DNA from: Neckera pumila
Lineage: Eukaryota; Streptophyta; Bryopsida; Hypnales; Neckeraceae
NCBI GenBank assembly: GCA_963969595.1
Contig: OZ018415.1
Location: forward strand, 3,348,001 to 3,412,000
Reading direction: 5' to 3'
DNA length: 64,000 nucleotides
The notes under the pieces are model-generated. The model worked only from the letters and a program-made list of their open reading frames with translations. It was not told the origin of the DNA and did not search any database. A program made the position numbers and the translations under genes. This document shows, piece by piece, positions 23,281 to 35,660 of the stretch. The stretch's first letter is position 1. Each line of letters opens with the position of its first letter.

Positions 23281-25163
23281 ATACAAATCTCATACATCAA
23301 TGATAGTATAGAGTAATAGTGAATAATGTACTTTCTTCTAATGAATCTATTGTGGAAGCTTAAAGACATGACCTATGAGCCTTGAACCTGGTTGTAGGTA
23401 TGTACCTACAACCATTTGAAGGTATTTATAACATGCATACTTATAACATAGGTACATTGTAAGATGGAAAGAGTCTATAAAATAGGTACGTATAAAATAG
23501 CCATTTAAAACTATGTCGTGCACAAACGCTCATGTCAAGATCACACCGTACTAACATGAGAGATATCATGCCATAAGTCAACAACTAACCTTGTAATTGG
23601 CTAGCAATCTACCAAGGTTCAATAGCTCCTGACCAATGGTGGACACCGTAGTCTTAGAAAAAACGCCACATGATTGTGATGTATACCACAATCATGGCAA
23701 TCTTGCAAGTAATGAAAGAAATGCGAAAAAACATCCTATCACTACAAGCATCAAACACCAATAACATCCATAGCAAAACAAAGAAAATAAACATCCATAA
23801 TACACAAGTACACCAGGTCTAGCAAGTGGTCTTACAACAACTCCTTTATTAATGAACCTGAGAAAAAGCTTCTAAAGAAACTGGAAAAAACTCACAAAAG
23901 ATTATAAAAAGTCAAGTTGATGCCATTTTGAACTATGACTTGCATGTTGAGACTTGAGATAGAGTCCACGAGATAAAGCCTCTCACTCCATCACGTGGGA
24001 GACTCAACTTGAAAAAGATGAGTCTCCATTGCTCCATGTAGAGGACATGGACATTTGAGGTCCCAAACAAGATGCCGACTCCCCACCACGGCCCCAAGCC
24101 ACGGCCCAAGCTCGCATCCAAGGGTCAAACACACTCCACTATGCTCCAAACAAGGCTCCAAACCACCTTCCACCACACCCTTTGGCTTCGCAATATTGGA
24201 CTGACGAGAAATCCAAGGTCACGCTACTCATATGACAACCATTATAGAAGGCATCTATAATATAAACCCTTAGGCTCATGGGCTCATAGATTCTATGCCC
24301 ACATGCTAACACTCCTCTACTATTTTTTATTGTTTATATTTTTTTATTGATTACTGAAGTGCAAGAGTCAGGCAATCATGTTTTATTACCAATGACGATA
24401 CAAAGTCTACAAATTCTATTTGCTTTGTAATCTTGAGGTTTAAATTTGCTAATAGTAGCATTATATATTTAAATACTTTCATCTATATTCTTATTATAAG
24501 GCCTTTGTCTCCAAACCTCAAGAGAATCATGGCTCATGTATGATATTTTTGTTTTCTTCAAAGTTATATGACATGCCCCTTAGAATGTAAGGAAGTAAAA
24601 AACTATCTATAAACATTATCTAAAATCAGTAAACTTCATCCAAAATTTGATGAGCATTACATTGTAAGGAATGTACATTGATGAAGAAAACTAAGTATGG
24701 ATTTGAAATTTTTTCATTCAAGCAACCATACCGTAAGCATCAATGGACAAAGTCCAAAAGTAATATACAAAAGTTCTAATAAACTACATATAACACATTA
24801 TAATGGATGTTTGAAAAAAAAAATTAGTTATGATCTGAAAGAAAATTAATTTCAAAGTTACCCATGTCTAAAACTTGATTTTGTATGCCATAATTTGGAA
24901 TTGCTTTACATTTTAATTTCAAGTTTTTTTTAAACTCCAAAAAAGCATTTTGTGCCTTGGTATGTTGATATACATCATTTTAGATTGTTATACACAAAAA
25001 TTGAAGGAAGCTGACATTTATAGAATTTAAACTATTCACAAAGCAAATATTCAAATGATGTTGGTTCTCATGATATTTGAATATTTTTTTGAAATTGAGA
25101 GCAGAAAATTGCATTAGCCATTGTAGAGAAAGTAGAGGTTTCAGTATGAACCATCGTTACATC
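23281..25163. other. Intergenic, no gene recognised
   Basis: The stretch at 23930-24260 is less AT-rich and has short frames on both strands without a known motif. A direct repeat of ACCTACAACC-like words lies near 23400. Otherwise AT-rich. Confidence 0.5.
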
Positions 25164-25511
25164 TTAACCCCGAAAGCCCTGAACATGTTTTTTTTTACAC
25201 ATTGTGTTTTTGGGCAGCTCACTACGAACGGAAATTTTTATTTTTTTCTCTGAAATTTTCACACAACATGTGCCCAAGGAGTAGCTTTAAGTTCCAGCAA
25301 TTTTCATAACTTTTGACTACATGGTTCAAAAGTTGTTGTATGATATGTAATTTTCATTATACAGCAGGCAGGCAACCTGGGCAACTCAAAAAAGTTTAGA
25401 AAAATTCATTCTTTTAAGAATAAAAATTTGAAATTGATTTTCAAAGATTTACGTATATGTAAATAACTTTGAATCATTCCATTTTTATTGATGAGATGAA
25501 AGTTATAAAGA

Positions 25512-25906
25512 CATTAGATGACATTTGAGGCCTCTACACAAAATAGTGAAATTAGGTTGCCCCACACTAATTTCTCATATCTAACACTTTCAAACATGGT
25601 CAACTATAGTCTGGGGCAACCTAATTTCACAATTTTGTGCAAAAGACCGTTTCAGGTCTGTTCCCAATGCTGTCCCGATGCTGTGAACAGCCGGTACGGG
25701 TTGTCAGGTATTTTTTGTTCAAAAATAAAGAAAAATAATTTTTTTTGCCCCAAATATCATTCTAAACAGGGTTTTTTTTTGTTTTTTTTTCCGAAAATGA
25801 CGTGGCACAATTGTGACCACATCAACCAATAGGCATCATGCGTTCCCGCAGTCTGGAAACACAGGATAACTCGCAATCTTCTAGAGGCCTCAAATGTCAT
25901 CTAATG
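25512..25906 (-). mobile_element. CATTAG-ended MITE, copy 2, perfect 25-bp ends
   Basis: The outer 25 bp at each end (25512-25536 and 25882-25906) are exact inverted complements, beginning CATTAGATGACATTTGAGGC. The interior is in the opposite orientation to the copy at 21801. It carries a 103-bp MITE just inside its left end. It is itself inside the TTAA element 25168-26935. Confidence 0.85.
25537..25639. mobile_element. TA-flanked MITE, copy 2 (103-bp deletion form, nested)
   Basis: Left end CACAAAATAGTGAAATTAGG; right end CAACCTAATTTCACAATTTTGTG as its inverted partner. Left flank TA (25535-25536); right flank CA. It keeps about 40 bp at each end but lacks the central part of the 250-bp copies. 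It inserted next to the left terminal repeat of the CATTAG-ended MITE. Confidence 0.8.
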
Positions 25907-26939
25907 GTTTTAGATTGTAGGTAATTATAGAATCTCTATTTTAAAACAAACTTTGAAGTCCGTTATTTAATTCAATTTTTGAAATTCTTGAAAAATAAAA
26001 TAAATGTATTCATCTGGCTGCAGATTATTTATTACAACATTACAACCATTGGGATTGGCATTTTTCAATTCCATTATTAAATTCTTAACAATTTAGTATA
26101 TTGAATCATTCTCTACTTCTTTCTGTTTACTATTTTTTCCCTATAAGTTGCACAACTCCAAATGATCTGAAATTTTTGAAGCATGTAGCCAACTTGCCTT
26201 GAAGAATGAATCCAAAGAAGCACCATCATTTGGACATTTTTTCATTGGAAAAGTGAGCTTGTGAAGTGCAGCTGCCTGGTTTTTTCGTAGGGCCTCCAAA
26301 AGGATTTTTGTCAATTCAAACGCTAGTACCTTGCAATCTACATGGTAGAAAATTCTAAAAAAATTTCCACATCTTTTCAAACTAGCATAAAATAGGAGGC
26401 TGTAAAACAAAGCAGGCATTAAGAATGGAGCCTATAAATGGCTCTGAAATGGATATGAGTTGATTATGAAATTTACCAGTATAGTCATTGAATGAATCAA
26501 GGAAAAAAACATTATTAATTGCAAGAGCCAACCATTCTCTTTGCTTTCCCCATTTTTATTTAGAATTGCAAGTGAACCAATTATGAAAGACCTAGGCCCA
26601 CAAATAGGGACCAACGATCCAAGTCGTTTGAAAATTCATAAGTAATTCCAAAATGCTCGGAAAAATACAAAACCAATTGGGTTAGATTCTTCATCAATTT
26701 TTCTTTGTCTGAAAAATGAGCTAATAATATTCCCGTCCAAGGAAATACATGAAAGAGGTGGACCAGCCCTTAGATGCTCTGTTTCTAAGCCTCCAATCTT
26801 CCTACAATATCCTGTAGATACATAGGTCCAAATCTAATATTGTTTGATTTTTTTTAGTTTTAAATTTGGTACTTGTACTAGAAATGGCAATTTTGGAGTG
26901 TTTTTGGTGAAAACATAGTTGAAAACCTTTAGGGGCTAA

Positions 26940-28831
26940 TGCGACTTTGTATTTAAATTTTTTTTGTTGAATAGGACAATGAGTTCAACTTGTATTTTAG
27001 AACCATATCATGTGTTTTTAAATTAAGATTTCAAAAAAAAGACTAGGGTTCATGATGCACATAATGGTTTCAACCAAACAAACAATTTGTTTTTATCGAT
27101 TTTGATAACATCATCTCTATAAAAGAAGTCTAGTATGGTTAATGCAAAACTGCAAAATTGATATGCAAAAGTTCAATATATTCTTGTCTCTACATGGTGT
27201 CTAGATAGAATGGGAAGTTATAGGGGACAAAATTCAACCTTAAAATGGATGAAAAGCAAAAGGGCAATACAATACACTAGAAAAATTATAAACAAATGAA
27301 AAGTGATAAATGTTCCGTTTTCAATTAGTAAAAAATCGATAAGTAATGTTCTGTTTTCAATTAGTACAAATATAGTAATTAATGTTCCATTTTCAATGTT
27401 CAATCTTCAATTAGTGAGGGAAATTTTTTGAACCTATGTTGCATGCCATTTAAATAGAAGAGAATTGCTTTGGAGATACATCATGAACTATTCTCAAAAC
27501 TATCCCATGTGATTACTGTCCCTATGAACTAAAATAGTGGTCTATTAGCTTTACTTTCAAAAATTATAACCGAATGTCTAATATTTCAAAAATCATGCAA
27601 CTTCTTGCGTTCAATACAAATTTCATTCTTCTTTCATTGAAAATTCATCCACTACACCAATCGACCCCAATTATAATTCACTTGGTACAGGAATACCTCT
27701 TGAACTTGTTTAAAGCATCTTCAATCTTGGCACTATAATTGGGCACTACAACAATGCATGTTGTATGAGTTCACGTCCCCTTTTCCTTACAGCTTCAAAC
27801 CTCTACTTAGGTGCCTCAACCCTGTCATAGTATTTGGAATCCTAAATCACTTGACGTTTTCTATTCTCCAATTATAAATAGACTTGTTTTGGGACATTAC
27901 TAAAGTCAACTTGCTCTTTATGCTCTCTCATTGGCTTAGGATGTCATGATTACTGTATAATGTCAGAGGTTTGCTAGCTCACTTGGAAGGCACAATATAA
28001 ACGGAAAAAATATTGTTTAGGAGGAAGAAATTATAGAGGCCCTCAAATAGACAAGCCTCGTGCACGCTGCATTGAGTCAACATTTTTTCCGTCATCCATC
28101 CAAGTACAGTTACGATGACCACTTAACCCTGTAGCAATGTTGCGGACACTAAATGTCTGATGGAAAATAATATTTTTTCATCCAATTTATTTATTTGGAG
28201 GGTAATTGAGTATATTTTCCGTGTATAGTATTGCAAAATCCTTCATTATGGTCTCCTTGACTTTTCTGAAGAAGAAGATGTTTAATCCATAGATCACCCT
28301 TGTAGTGTATTTTGGCCATTTCTTGCTGTTTTTTCTTGAAGTGAATTTCAATCCATAGAAATGATGTTTTTTTGAATTTGAGTTCAATTAATGAAATGAA
28401 GCTTACCAAGTGCAGTTTTAACTTCAATTGAAAATTTTGAAAAATTCATGAATATTTAATATTTTACATCAATATGAACTTTGGACCTATAACCATGGTT
28501 TGTTGATTTTCTAATTTTAGAGTGACACAGTACCTTTGGTTTAAACCTTGGTGTTCTACACTATAATATACATCTATGGAGAAAATTTCATATTCTTTGA
28601 GTATATTTTGTATTTGGTATGAATTTTCTTCATTCTTTCCTCAAATAATTCATAGTGATTTCAAAATTTTTCCAAAAAAATTGAAAGTTTTATAGCTTGT
28701 AGTAGACATATGAATTCATCTTTGAAAATAAACTTAAAATTTTTCATTTGCATCTAATTACAAAATGGCAACAAACAGAGTGATGACAGTTGAGGCTTGA
28801 AAGTAGTAATCATGCCCCGTCCTTACAGGAT
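26940..28831. other. Intergenic, no gene recognised
   Basis: AT-rich. A short internal repeat with the core AATGTTC(C/T)(G/A)TTTTCAA occurs three or four times near 27310-27405. No family motif in any frame. Confidence 0.5.
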
Positions 28832-28835
28832 TAAC

Positions 28836-29730
28836 CCCTAAAGTCCCAAGGCCATTTTTTTTTTTCAAAAACGATTCAAAACTGCCAATTCTGTTGTGTT
28901 CGTCTGAGGAAAGAGAAAACATATTTTTTTTAGAATCTAACCATAGGGGCTTGTACTTAACTTATCTCAGATCATGTGGTAAAAATTTCATAAAAGTTTG
29001 ACCTTACAGATTGGAAGATATTAGCATTCAAAGTTGGAAAAAATTATTTTTTTGAACACTAGTTTGCAATTTCAGATGTAAAAGAAGTTTGCACTAGAGA
29101 CTTTGAATTTAGTTTTTAAAATGTTGAATAATTGAGTTGAGAATCTAGAAAAAAAAATTCAAAAGAAATTCACTCGATTTTCATTCTTTAAAAAATTATT
29201 AAGAAGAAGTAAGTCCAAGATTGAAAGAAAAAACAAATCGTCAATAGCTCTAAGATGGGATTAAAACACTATAATTCCAATGTTGAGATTGTTTTAGCAA
29301 GCACATTTAGACTTTTCAAACATTTTTTTTTGAAAAATTGTGAAAACTACATTCAGAATTGAATTGTATAAGTTATTTTTTCAAGAAGATGCTCTAATTG
29401 CCTGAAAAATAAGATTGTCCATAACTTTCACATAACAAATCCAAATGGAATGAATCAAAGCTTTCCATATAGATAAAAATACAATCTATGAAAAAATAAT
29501 TTTTAAATCTTTTTTGTGAGAGAAGGTTTATGCCCGCCACACCAAAAAAGGGACCGTTTGTGCCATAACTTTTGCTTCCGGGCACCGATTGAAAAAAATT
29601 ATAACCCCATAAAGCTAATGTATTTTTCTATCTTCACAAAAAATTTCAAAAAAAAATGATGAACATTGAGACCGTAGTAGTTTGACCAAAATCCATTTTG
29701 TCCCTCGAGGGGATAATGGGACTTTAGGGG
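28836..29730. mobile_element. TTAA-flanked element, copy 4 (895 bp, intact reference)
   Basis: Perfect flanks TTAA (28832-28835 and 29731-29734). The ends CCCCTAAAGTCCC and GGGACTTTAGGGG are exact inverted complements. No long open frame, so it is non-autonomous. It is the cleanest copy of the sub-group that includes 21512-22730. Confidence 0.85.
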
Positions 29731-29766
29731 TTAACTATTGTATTGAGGATGCTCTTACCTTATTTA

Positions 29767-30006
29767 CACAAAATAGTGAAATTAGGTTGCCTTGTCAATT
29801 AGATTGCCTTACCTGAGATACATTACCTCATGCATCAATGCTTGTTCCATATGCCACTCTCTGAACCACGCCTTGAACTGGTGCACAAATCTACACCAAA
29901 CACATGGCTCTGAATTGAAGGCTTCATTGTACAAAAGCAATGAATATATAAATGGTGTGGATTGTCGAGAAATTAGTGTGGGGCAACCTAATTTCACTAT
30001 TTTGTG
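29767..30006 (+). mobile_element. TA-flanked MITE, copy 3 (240 bp)
   Basis: Left end CACAAAATAGTGAAATTAGG continuing GTTGCC; the right end is its exact inverted complement. TA on both sides (29765-29766 and 30007-30008). The interior contains TACCTCATGCATCAATGCTTG, about 80% similar by eye to copies at 30076 and 40618. It lies 69 bp from the next copy in the same orientation. Confidence 0.85.
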
Positions 30007-30075
30007 TAGGTGAACTCTGTCTAATTAAAGGTATCATGTACTCAAATCATGTAAGGTTGATTTTGAAGAAAACTA

Positions 30076-30324
30076 CTCAAAATAGTGCAATTAGATTGCC
30101 TTGTCAATTAGGTTGCCTTACCTCATGTAAATTACCTCATGGATCAATGCTTGTCCACATGGAGGCGCATGCAACTCTCTAAGCCAGGCCTTGAACTGTT
30201 GTACTAATCTATGGCATACACATGACTCTAAATTGAATGCATCATTGTACAATAGCAGAGGATATGTATATAGAGTGGACTGTCGAGATATTAGTGTGGG
30301 GCAACCTAATTTCACTATTTTGTG
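30076..30324 (+). mobile_element. TA-flanked MITE, copy 4 (249 bp)
   Basis: The left end CTCAAAATAGTGCAATTAG has two changes from consensus; the right end is consensus and ends CTATTTTGTG. TA at 30074-30075 and 30325-30326. Interior as in copies 3 and 5. Confidence 0.85.
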
Positions 30325-30326
30325 TA

Positions 30327-31536
30327 GCCAAATATTTCACTGGTTGTGACGTATGCACATACCGGTATACTGCATTTCATGAGGTTCAAATGAGTCGTGT
30401 ACAGTGACTACAATAGTGTCACATTGATGTCATCAACTGCCAACGTTTGGTGAGAACAAAAGAGGGCCCATCATATAACATTATTAGCTGATAGGGTACA
30501 GTGGCGCATTTGGATGCACTAAGATCATAGCTCACTGACACACAGTTATATCTGTCAGAAAATCTGACTGACTTTTGAGCCATCCTAATGAATCACATGA
30601 AGCTTTACAACAGCAAATGGAAACGTCTTGCGTGAGTCAAGATAAACATTCCAAAAAACATTATCTTAGAATATGCATTCAATGAAAATTCCTTTTTCCA
30701 AACAAAAAATCAACGAACTGGAGCAATCTCCACTGACAGCAGATGCTGTTCACTTGGACTGTAAGCTGGGCATTTTCATTTCAGCTGAGCACAACATTTT
30801 CATACATCTTCCAGCATACATTTGATACTCTAAAATTTCAATTAACATACTCAAAGTCTGTCTGTATCTATCCGATCATGTTCCCTGTAGCTTGTAACGC
30901 AGATCCAGGAAGGAAACAAACACAAAAACAAGCATTTATGCTCACCCTCATAACCATTCCAAGACACTCGGGAAAAGAAACACATTCTGAAACCTTTTGT
31001 TTCAAACATTGATTGATTTCCTGGGACACATAAGATTCTGGAATTGCACAAGTTCCAGTATCTATTAAAACCTCTAGAAGAAATGACCTATACACAACAG
31101 CCGGGACCAAATAATCGCTCAAGTGCAAGCTTAGGATCCACAAGTAAGCAGGCACCCAACTGAGTAGAAGCTCGGCTATGGGATCAGCTGCAAGTCCATA
31201 TTCCAGTTTGCAGCACAACAAACATTCACTACGAGGCAGGATAGCAAAACACAGGAGGAATCATGGCCTGCATCATCATCATCGTCGAGAGCCTGAAAAC
31301 ACTGATTGCTTTCGCAGATCTCAGCAACGTCCTAATCTCATCAAGCTGGTTTGCATAAAAATGCATAGGATTGCACAGAATTGCAAAGGATTGGAGGAGA
31401 TTGCCTGGAAACATTGCTTGCTTACACATATCTCAGCAACATCCTAATCAAACGAAACTGGATTGCATAGAATTGCAAAGGATTGATGGGGATTGCAGAG
31501 GTTTGAAGAGGATGCGATTGCAGCAAGAGCTGGAGC
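30327..31536. other. Region downstream of the His-rich gene
   Basis: No gene is supported. The last few hundred bases would be the 3' UTR of the minus-strand gene ending at 31537. A direct duplication lies at about 31310-31390 and 31428-31500, sharing ATCTCAGCAAC, CCTAATC and AGAATTGCAAAGGATTG. Confidence 0.5.
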
Positions 31537-32775
31537 TTACGCGTGAGCGTGACGCCCGTGCTTGGGTGCGCTGCTACCACTGGAAACCGACCCTTTGTCG
31601 TCATAGTGGTGCTTGTCCTTGGACGCGTGATGGCCGTGATGCCGCGAGTGATGGTGGTACGAGTCTTCTTTGTGACCGTGGTGTCCATGGTGGCTGCTCT
31701 TATGGTGTCGGTCCCCAGAATGCTCGGATCCATCCTTATGATGGTGACTCCTGTGATGGCCATGGTGTCCATGTTCCTTATGGTGGTGATCCCTGCTATG
31801 ATGCTCCCTGCTATGGTGATGGTGCCGATCAGGCGAGCGCGAGTGGTGGTGATGCTTGTGTCCCGTGCTTTGGTGGTGACGATGGCCATGGGAGCCAGAG
31901 TGATGGCTCGGATGCTCGGATCCCCCCTCCTTGTGGTGGTGACTGTGGTGCCGCTCCGGGGATCGCGAGTGGTGGTGGTGCTTGTGGTGCCCTGAGCTGT
32001 GGTGGTGACCCGAGCTGTGATGCTCCTTGTGGTGGCCATGGCTGCTGTGGTGACGCTCAGGTGAGCGCGAGTGGCGGTGGTGGCCATGGGAGGAGCTGTG
32101 GTGGCCGTGGTGCCCGTCATTGTGGTGGCCATGGCTGCTGCGGTGACGCTCGGGTGAGCGCGAGTGGTGGCTGCGGTGACCGTGACTGGAGCTGTGGTGA
32201 CGGTCTTTCGAGTGGTGGTGATGCTCCTTGGAGCGGTGATGGTGGTGACGATCGGGCGAGCGGGAGCTGCGATGGTGGCTGCTGTGGTGGCCGTGGTGGC
32301 CGTGATGCCCATGGTGGCGACGATCGGGGGAGCTTCGGCTATGGTGGTGGCTGTGGCGGTGACGACGCGGCTGGGAGCTCGTACTAGAAATGCTATCCTC
32401 CGCATCTTTGTGGCTACTGGAGTTGATCGACGTGTCGTCGTCGTCGCGGTGGTGGCGGTGACGGCTGCGGTGATGGTGAGAATGGTGGTGCCCAGACGAA
32501 CGGTGGTGATGATGGTCATGGTGGTGGGAACGGTGCTGCTCTTTGTGATCGCCATTTGCGTCACCGTTGTTCACCATAGCCTCCTTGCTCGAATCCTCCA
32601 GAATCTCACGCCCGGAGCCCTTCCCCTTGTTTCCCATCGCCTCTTTGGCGTCGCCATTGAGATGCTCCGTCGCCTTGAGAAGCTCCTTGGGAATGTCGAA
32701 GCTGTCTTTCAATGACAGCTTGTTCAACTGCTGCTCCGTCGCAGCGGAGGACACGCGAGGACCACCAGCGTTCAT
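31537..32775 (-). CDS. His/Ser/Arg-rich low-complexity protein (412 aa), hypothetical
   Basis: An uninterrupted minus-strand frame from ATG (32773-32775) to TAA (31537-31539). The frame is open further upstream, but no ATG precedes this one before a stop. Residues 1 to about 75 are ordinary, charged sequence (IPKELLKATEHLNGDAKEAM); the rest is His-rich, with runs of 3-5 His among Ser, Arg, Gly, Asp and Lys. RSPER or RSPDR occurs about six times at roughly regular spacing, resembling SR-type proteins. His runs and Arg-Ser motifs are known to direct proteins to nuclear speckles, and His-rich proteins can also bind metals; either role is inference. No folded domain is seen. Long frames on the opposite strand are shadows of CAC/CAT-rich codons. 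The normal N-terminal section and clean ending favour a real gene, but expression evidence is needed and introns cannot be excluded. Confidence 0.6.
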   Translation of the reverse strand: MNAGGPRVSSAATEQQLNKLSLKDSFDIPKELLKATEHLNGDAKEAMGNKGKGSGREILEDSSKEAMVNNGDANGDHKEQHRSHHHDHHHHRSSGHHHSHHHRSRHRHHRDDDDTSINSSSHKDAEDSISSTSSQPRRHRHSHHHSRSSPDRRHHGHHGHHGHHSSHHRSSRSPDRHHHHRSKEHHHHSKDRHHSSSHGHRSHHSRSPERHRSSHGHHNDGHHGHHSSSHGHHRHSRSPERHHSSHGHHKEHHSSGHHHSSGHHKHHHHSRSPERHHSHHHKEGGSEHPSHHSGSHGHRHHQSTGHKHHHHSRSPDRHHHHSREHHSRDHHHKEHGHHGHHRSHHHKDGSEHSGDRHHKSSHHGHHGHKEDSYHHHSRHHGHHASKDKHHYDDKGSVSSGSSAPKHGRHAHA

Positions 32776-34260
32776 CTTCGCGACGTCGCCCAACCCGAAG
32801 CACGCCCGAAAATACGAATTCCGCTTGCGCGAGGTGAACGCCTCCAGAGCTCCCCCTCACTTTCCCATCGAGTTTCGCAAAAAGCTCAGAAACTTGCCGC
32901 GATCGTCACTTACATCACATACGTATTCAGAGAATGGTGAACGGCGTGGGGCGCAGCAACTGCGAAGTCGGGACAGATCAACCACGTCAATTATCAATGT
33001 ATCACATTCCGAAACCAAACTCTACCTGCACAAAATTTGGTGGAGTGGTTCCAAAGCTACTTCTGTTTTTATTCCTGCTCTCTTTCCCACTCGTCCACAT
33101 CATTAGAGTTCTCCGAGTCAAGGAAACAGACAGAAATGACATCACGACTGATTTGACTGCAATGGAATTCAGAGAAGTAGACAAAAGCTTTGGCACATCG
33201 CTATTCGAGGATGACGCACACACACAACCAGCAATCAAACCCCAGATCGCTTGCCTTGCACTCCTAACTCACACTTTTGAATCCCAGCTTTTGAATCCCA
33301 ACAACAGCAGGGCTTCAACAGCCACATCTCAGAAAATGGTCACAGGACCTACAGGAAAAGCGAAAATGGGGCCACATTCGACCTGTAAAGCTCCAAAACG
33401 TGAATCTCACAGTTGAAACAACATACTCTACACGTACATTCTCATTGCAAATGAAACAGAGATCGAGAAATCAGACTGTGACACGAAAAAAACGTGAGAA
33501 ACGCAACCTACTGATGCATCAAATGCAATCAGCACCCGAGAGTAATAATACTCACTATTCTAAGTCGAAGATTTAGATTAGCACTGTCGTCACGTCCTTT
33601 CATCTGCCCCAAACAGAAAAATCGCCGAAGCTCTCGCTACTCTCAGTCCAGATCTCATTGTCTCAGCGTTTCCTAACAAGGCAAACATTAAAACCAGCTG
33701 AGCTTAACTAACCTCAAACCAGGGAGTGACCGAAATCCTGACGCACCTTGGCCAAGTACGTATTGTGGCGCACAAGCTCGCTTCAATGCTGATGCGCATG
33801 CACTGTCAGTCCAATCCGGAGTTCTACCTTGCATCCCTTACATCGCCAAGACCATCATCGATACGGCATTAGAATCTCCTTCAGTTGCGTCAGAGTAACC
33901 GGAAGGTTTGAGGCGGCCAAATGCGAGACCACGCTGGACGCAGAGTTGGTAAATGCGGCAGCGTGAAAAGGGGATCGTCTAAAAGCGTGGCGTGGCGTGG
34001 GCCGTGGGGGAGCTGGCGAGAATATGAAATTGGAGAGCGGGCATTGATGACGGTGTCGACGATTGAGGGAAGCACGACGGGAACCGACTGTAGATGACTG
34101 CGAATCGGGCTTCGAATTGCCGTCGATGAACGGGACTAACTTAGACGGCTACTGTAGTGGGAGCACGATGCGGGGTGTGGGAGGCAGCGCGGAGAGCGGG
34201 GCGGGCGGGACAAGGGAGCCGGAGACGCGGGGCCGTGGGCGCTAACTTAAGATTTATACT
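32776..34260 (-). promoter_or_regulatory. Upstream region of the His-rich gene
   Basis: The 5' leader and promoter of the minus-strand gene should lie here. 33900-34260 is GC-rich with short frames on both strands that show no known motif. No TATA box or start site could be placed with confidence. Confidence 0.35.
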
Positions 34261-34299
34261 GTAGTCGTGATGAGATCTCGGGGCGGGCTGGCGGCGCCA

Positions 34300-35660
34300 C
34301 GATTTTTCTTATTGCGGGCACTGGAAGTCGTGGTGAGCCTTTTTTAGGGGCCCTGCATCCCTGGTGCAGGGCATCCTCAATTGGCCGCTGGAAAAGGGCG
34401 CTGAGTAGGGGCATGTGCGAATTCAAACTGCGCTAAGGTAACCGACCCATTTCCAACCACTTAAGCAATTACGCATATTTGAAGCACAGATTTTTTTGAG
34501 TGCGGAATTGTTCTTGTGTATGGAAATAGAGTTTGGAAGGATTGCATATTTTTCCAAAATTTTATTACCAAAAATGTAATTACTATAAATTTTTTAGTGG
34601 AAGATTCTCTTAGACGTAACAATGATATAGACCTTTCTAAATCTGACCATAGGCTGATTGCAAATCGACCAAGGACTAGTTACAATATTGATCGCCTTGC
34701 AACACAATTACATTGCACCACACCTGCTTCGGGAATTGAGCCACAAATTCACAAAAAGACAACAATCTGTATCACCAAAATACAGGGGTGATCAGAAAGG
34801 GGTCAGCTACCTTACTTGTTTTTGTGGTTCGGGGGCGCTCCAAATGTTGTCTCTCACTTGGAATACTTTTCAATTTTCCGGTGGATTGTAAACCCCTCAG
34901 AAAAAGAATTTAGGAAGTTTGAGGAGCTGGAGCCACAAGCGCTATGTAAGAGCACCCACATCCATACTCAAAAGAAAAGTGGCCCTCGATTTGTAACATA
35001 TTGGACTTGCACTAGATTTGTTTTTGAGGTCTATGGCAAGTTGCCCACTGCCCACCCTTTCAACTCTAGGCAACCACGTCCTACCTCTCCAACAACTCAC
35101 ACTGCTCTAAAGCAAGAGGCAAATCTCTCATAAGACCAAACAATATCATAGATACGCCATAGTTGAGCTAGCCCTCGACTATTACGGGCCTTGGCTTGTT
35201 TTTATGAAGCCCGCTCAAAGTCTACCTGTTGTAAGAGCTTGGTGGAAGACCTTTTTCCTTGCACACCCTTAGAGAGCTGAGGCCGCTTGTTTTTAAGATG
35301 AGTTTGGATGCTCTAAACTTAGTCATGCTGAGATGTGGTGGCAAGTTGGCGGGGTCATAATTTTTCTTATTGCAAGCACTATTAAATAGTAAGCGTTTTT
35401 TAATAAGTGGTGAGCGTTTTTCAGCTCTGAGATCCTTATTGTAGGACATCCTCAATGGGATACTAAAAAAGGCATTGAATCATACGTTTATTAAGAAGGG
35501 ACATGTATGAATTTAAAAGTCAATTCTTGTATTATTTATTTTTGTGGTCCAAAAACACTCAGTCAAATGTTGTTTCTTACTCAAAATATTTTTTGATTTT
35601 CTAGTGGATTGTAAATCCTTCAGGGAAGGAGTTGGAGAAGCTTGAGGTTTGTCAAAGCTT
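34300..35660. repeat. Dispersed repeat R3, two diverged direct copies
   Basis: Segments at about 34305-34440 and 34800-34935 recur in the same order at about 35365-35520 and 35521-35650. Shared words are GGACATCCTCAAT/GGGCATCCTCAAT, TTGTTTTTGTGGT/TTATTTTTGTGGT, CAAATGTTGT and GTGGATTGTAAA. The second copy lacks the middle 350 bp of the first. The open frames in the first copy are not supported as genes. Confidence 0.6.

Larger units (their letters stand above)
25168..26935. mobile_element. TTAA-flanked element, copy 3 (1768 bp with nested insertions)
   Basis: The left end is TTAA then CCCCGAAAGCCC; the right end is CCTTTAGGGG then CTAA, a one-base change from TTAA. The interior matches the copy at 44375-45280: CAGCTCACTACGA, TTTTCACACAACAT, GTGCAGCTGCC. 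It contains the CATTAG-ended MITE at 25512-25906. About 430 bp near 26385-26815 is absent from the other copies, suggesting another insertion. Confidence 0.75.

Noticed and set aside
31371..32715. Long plus-strand frames (338 and 183 codons) and a 380-codon minus-strand frame over the His-rich gene
   Set aside because: They are Gly/Asp/Cys-, Val/Met- or Thr/Ala-rich shadows of the CAC/CAT-rich repeat read in other frames; only the His/Ser/Arg frame has a normal N-terminal segment.
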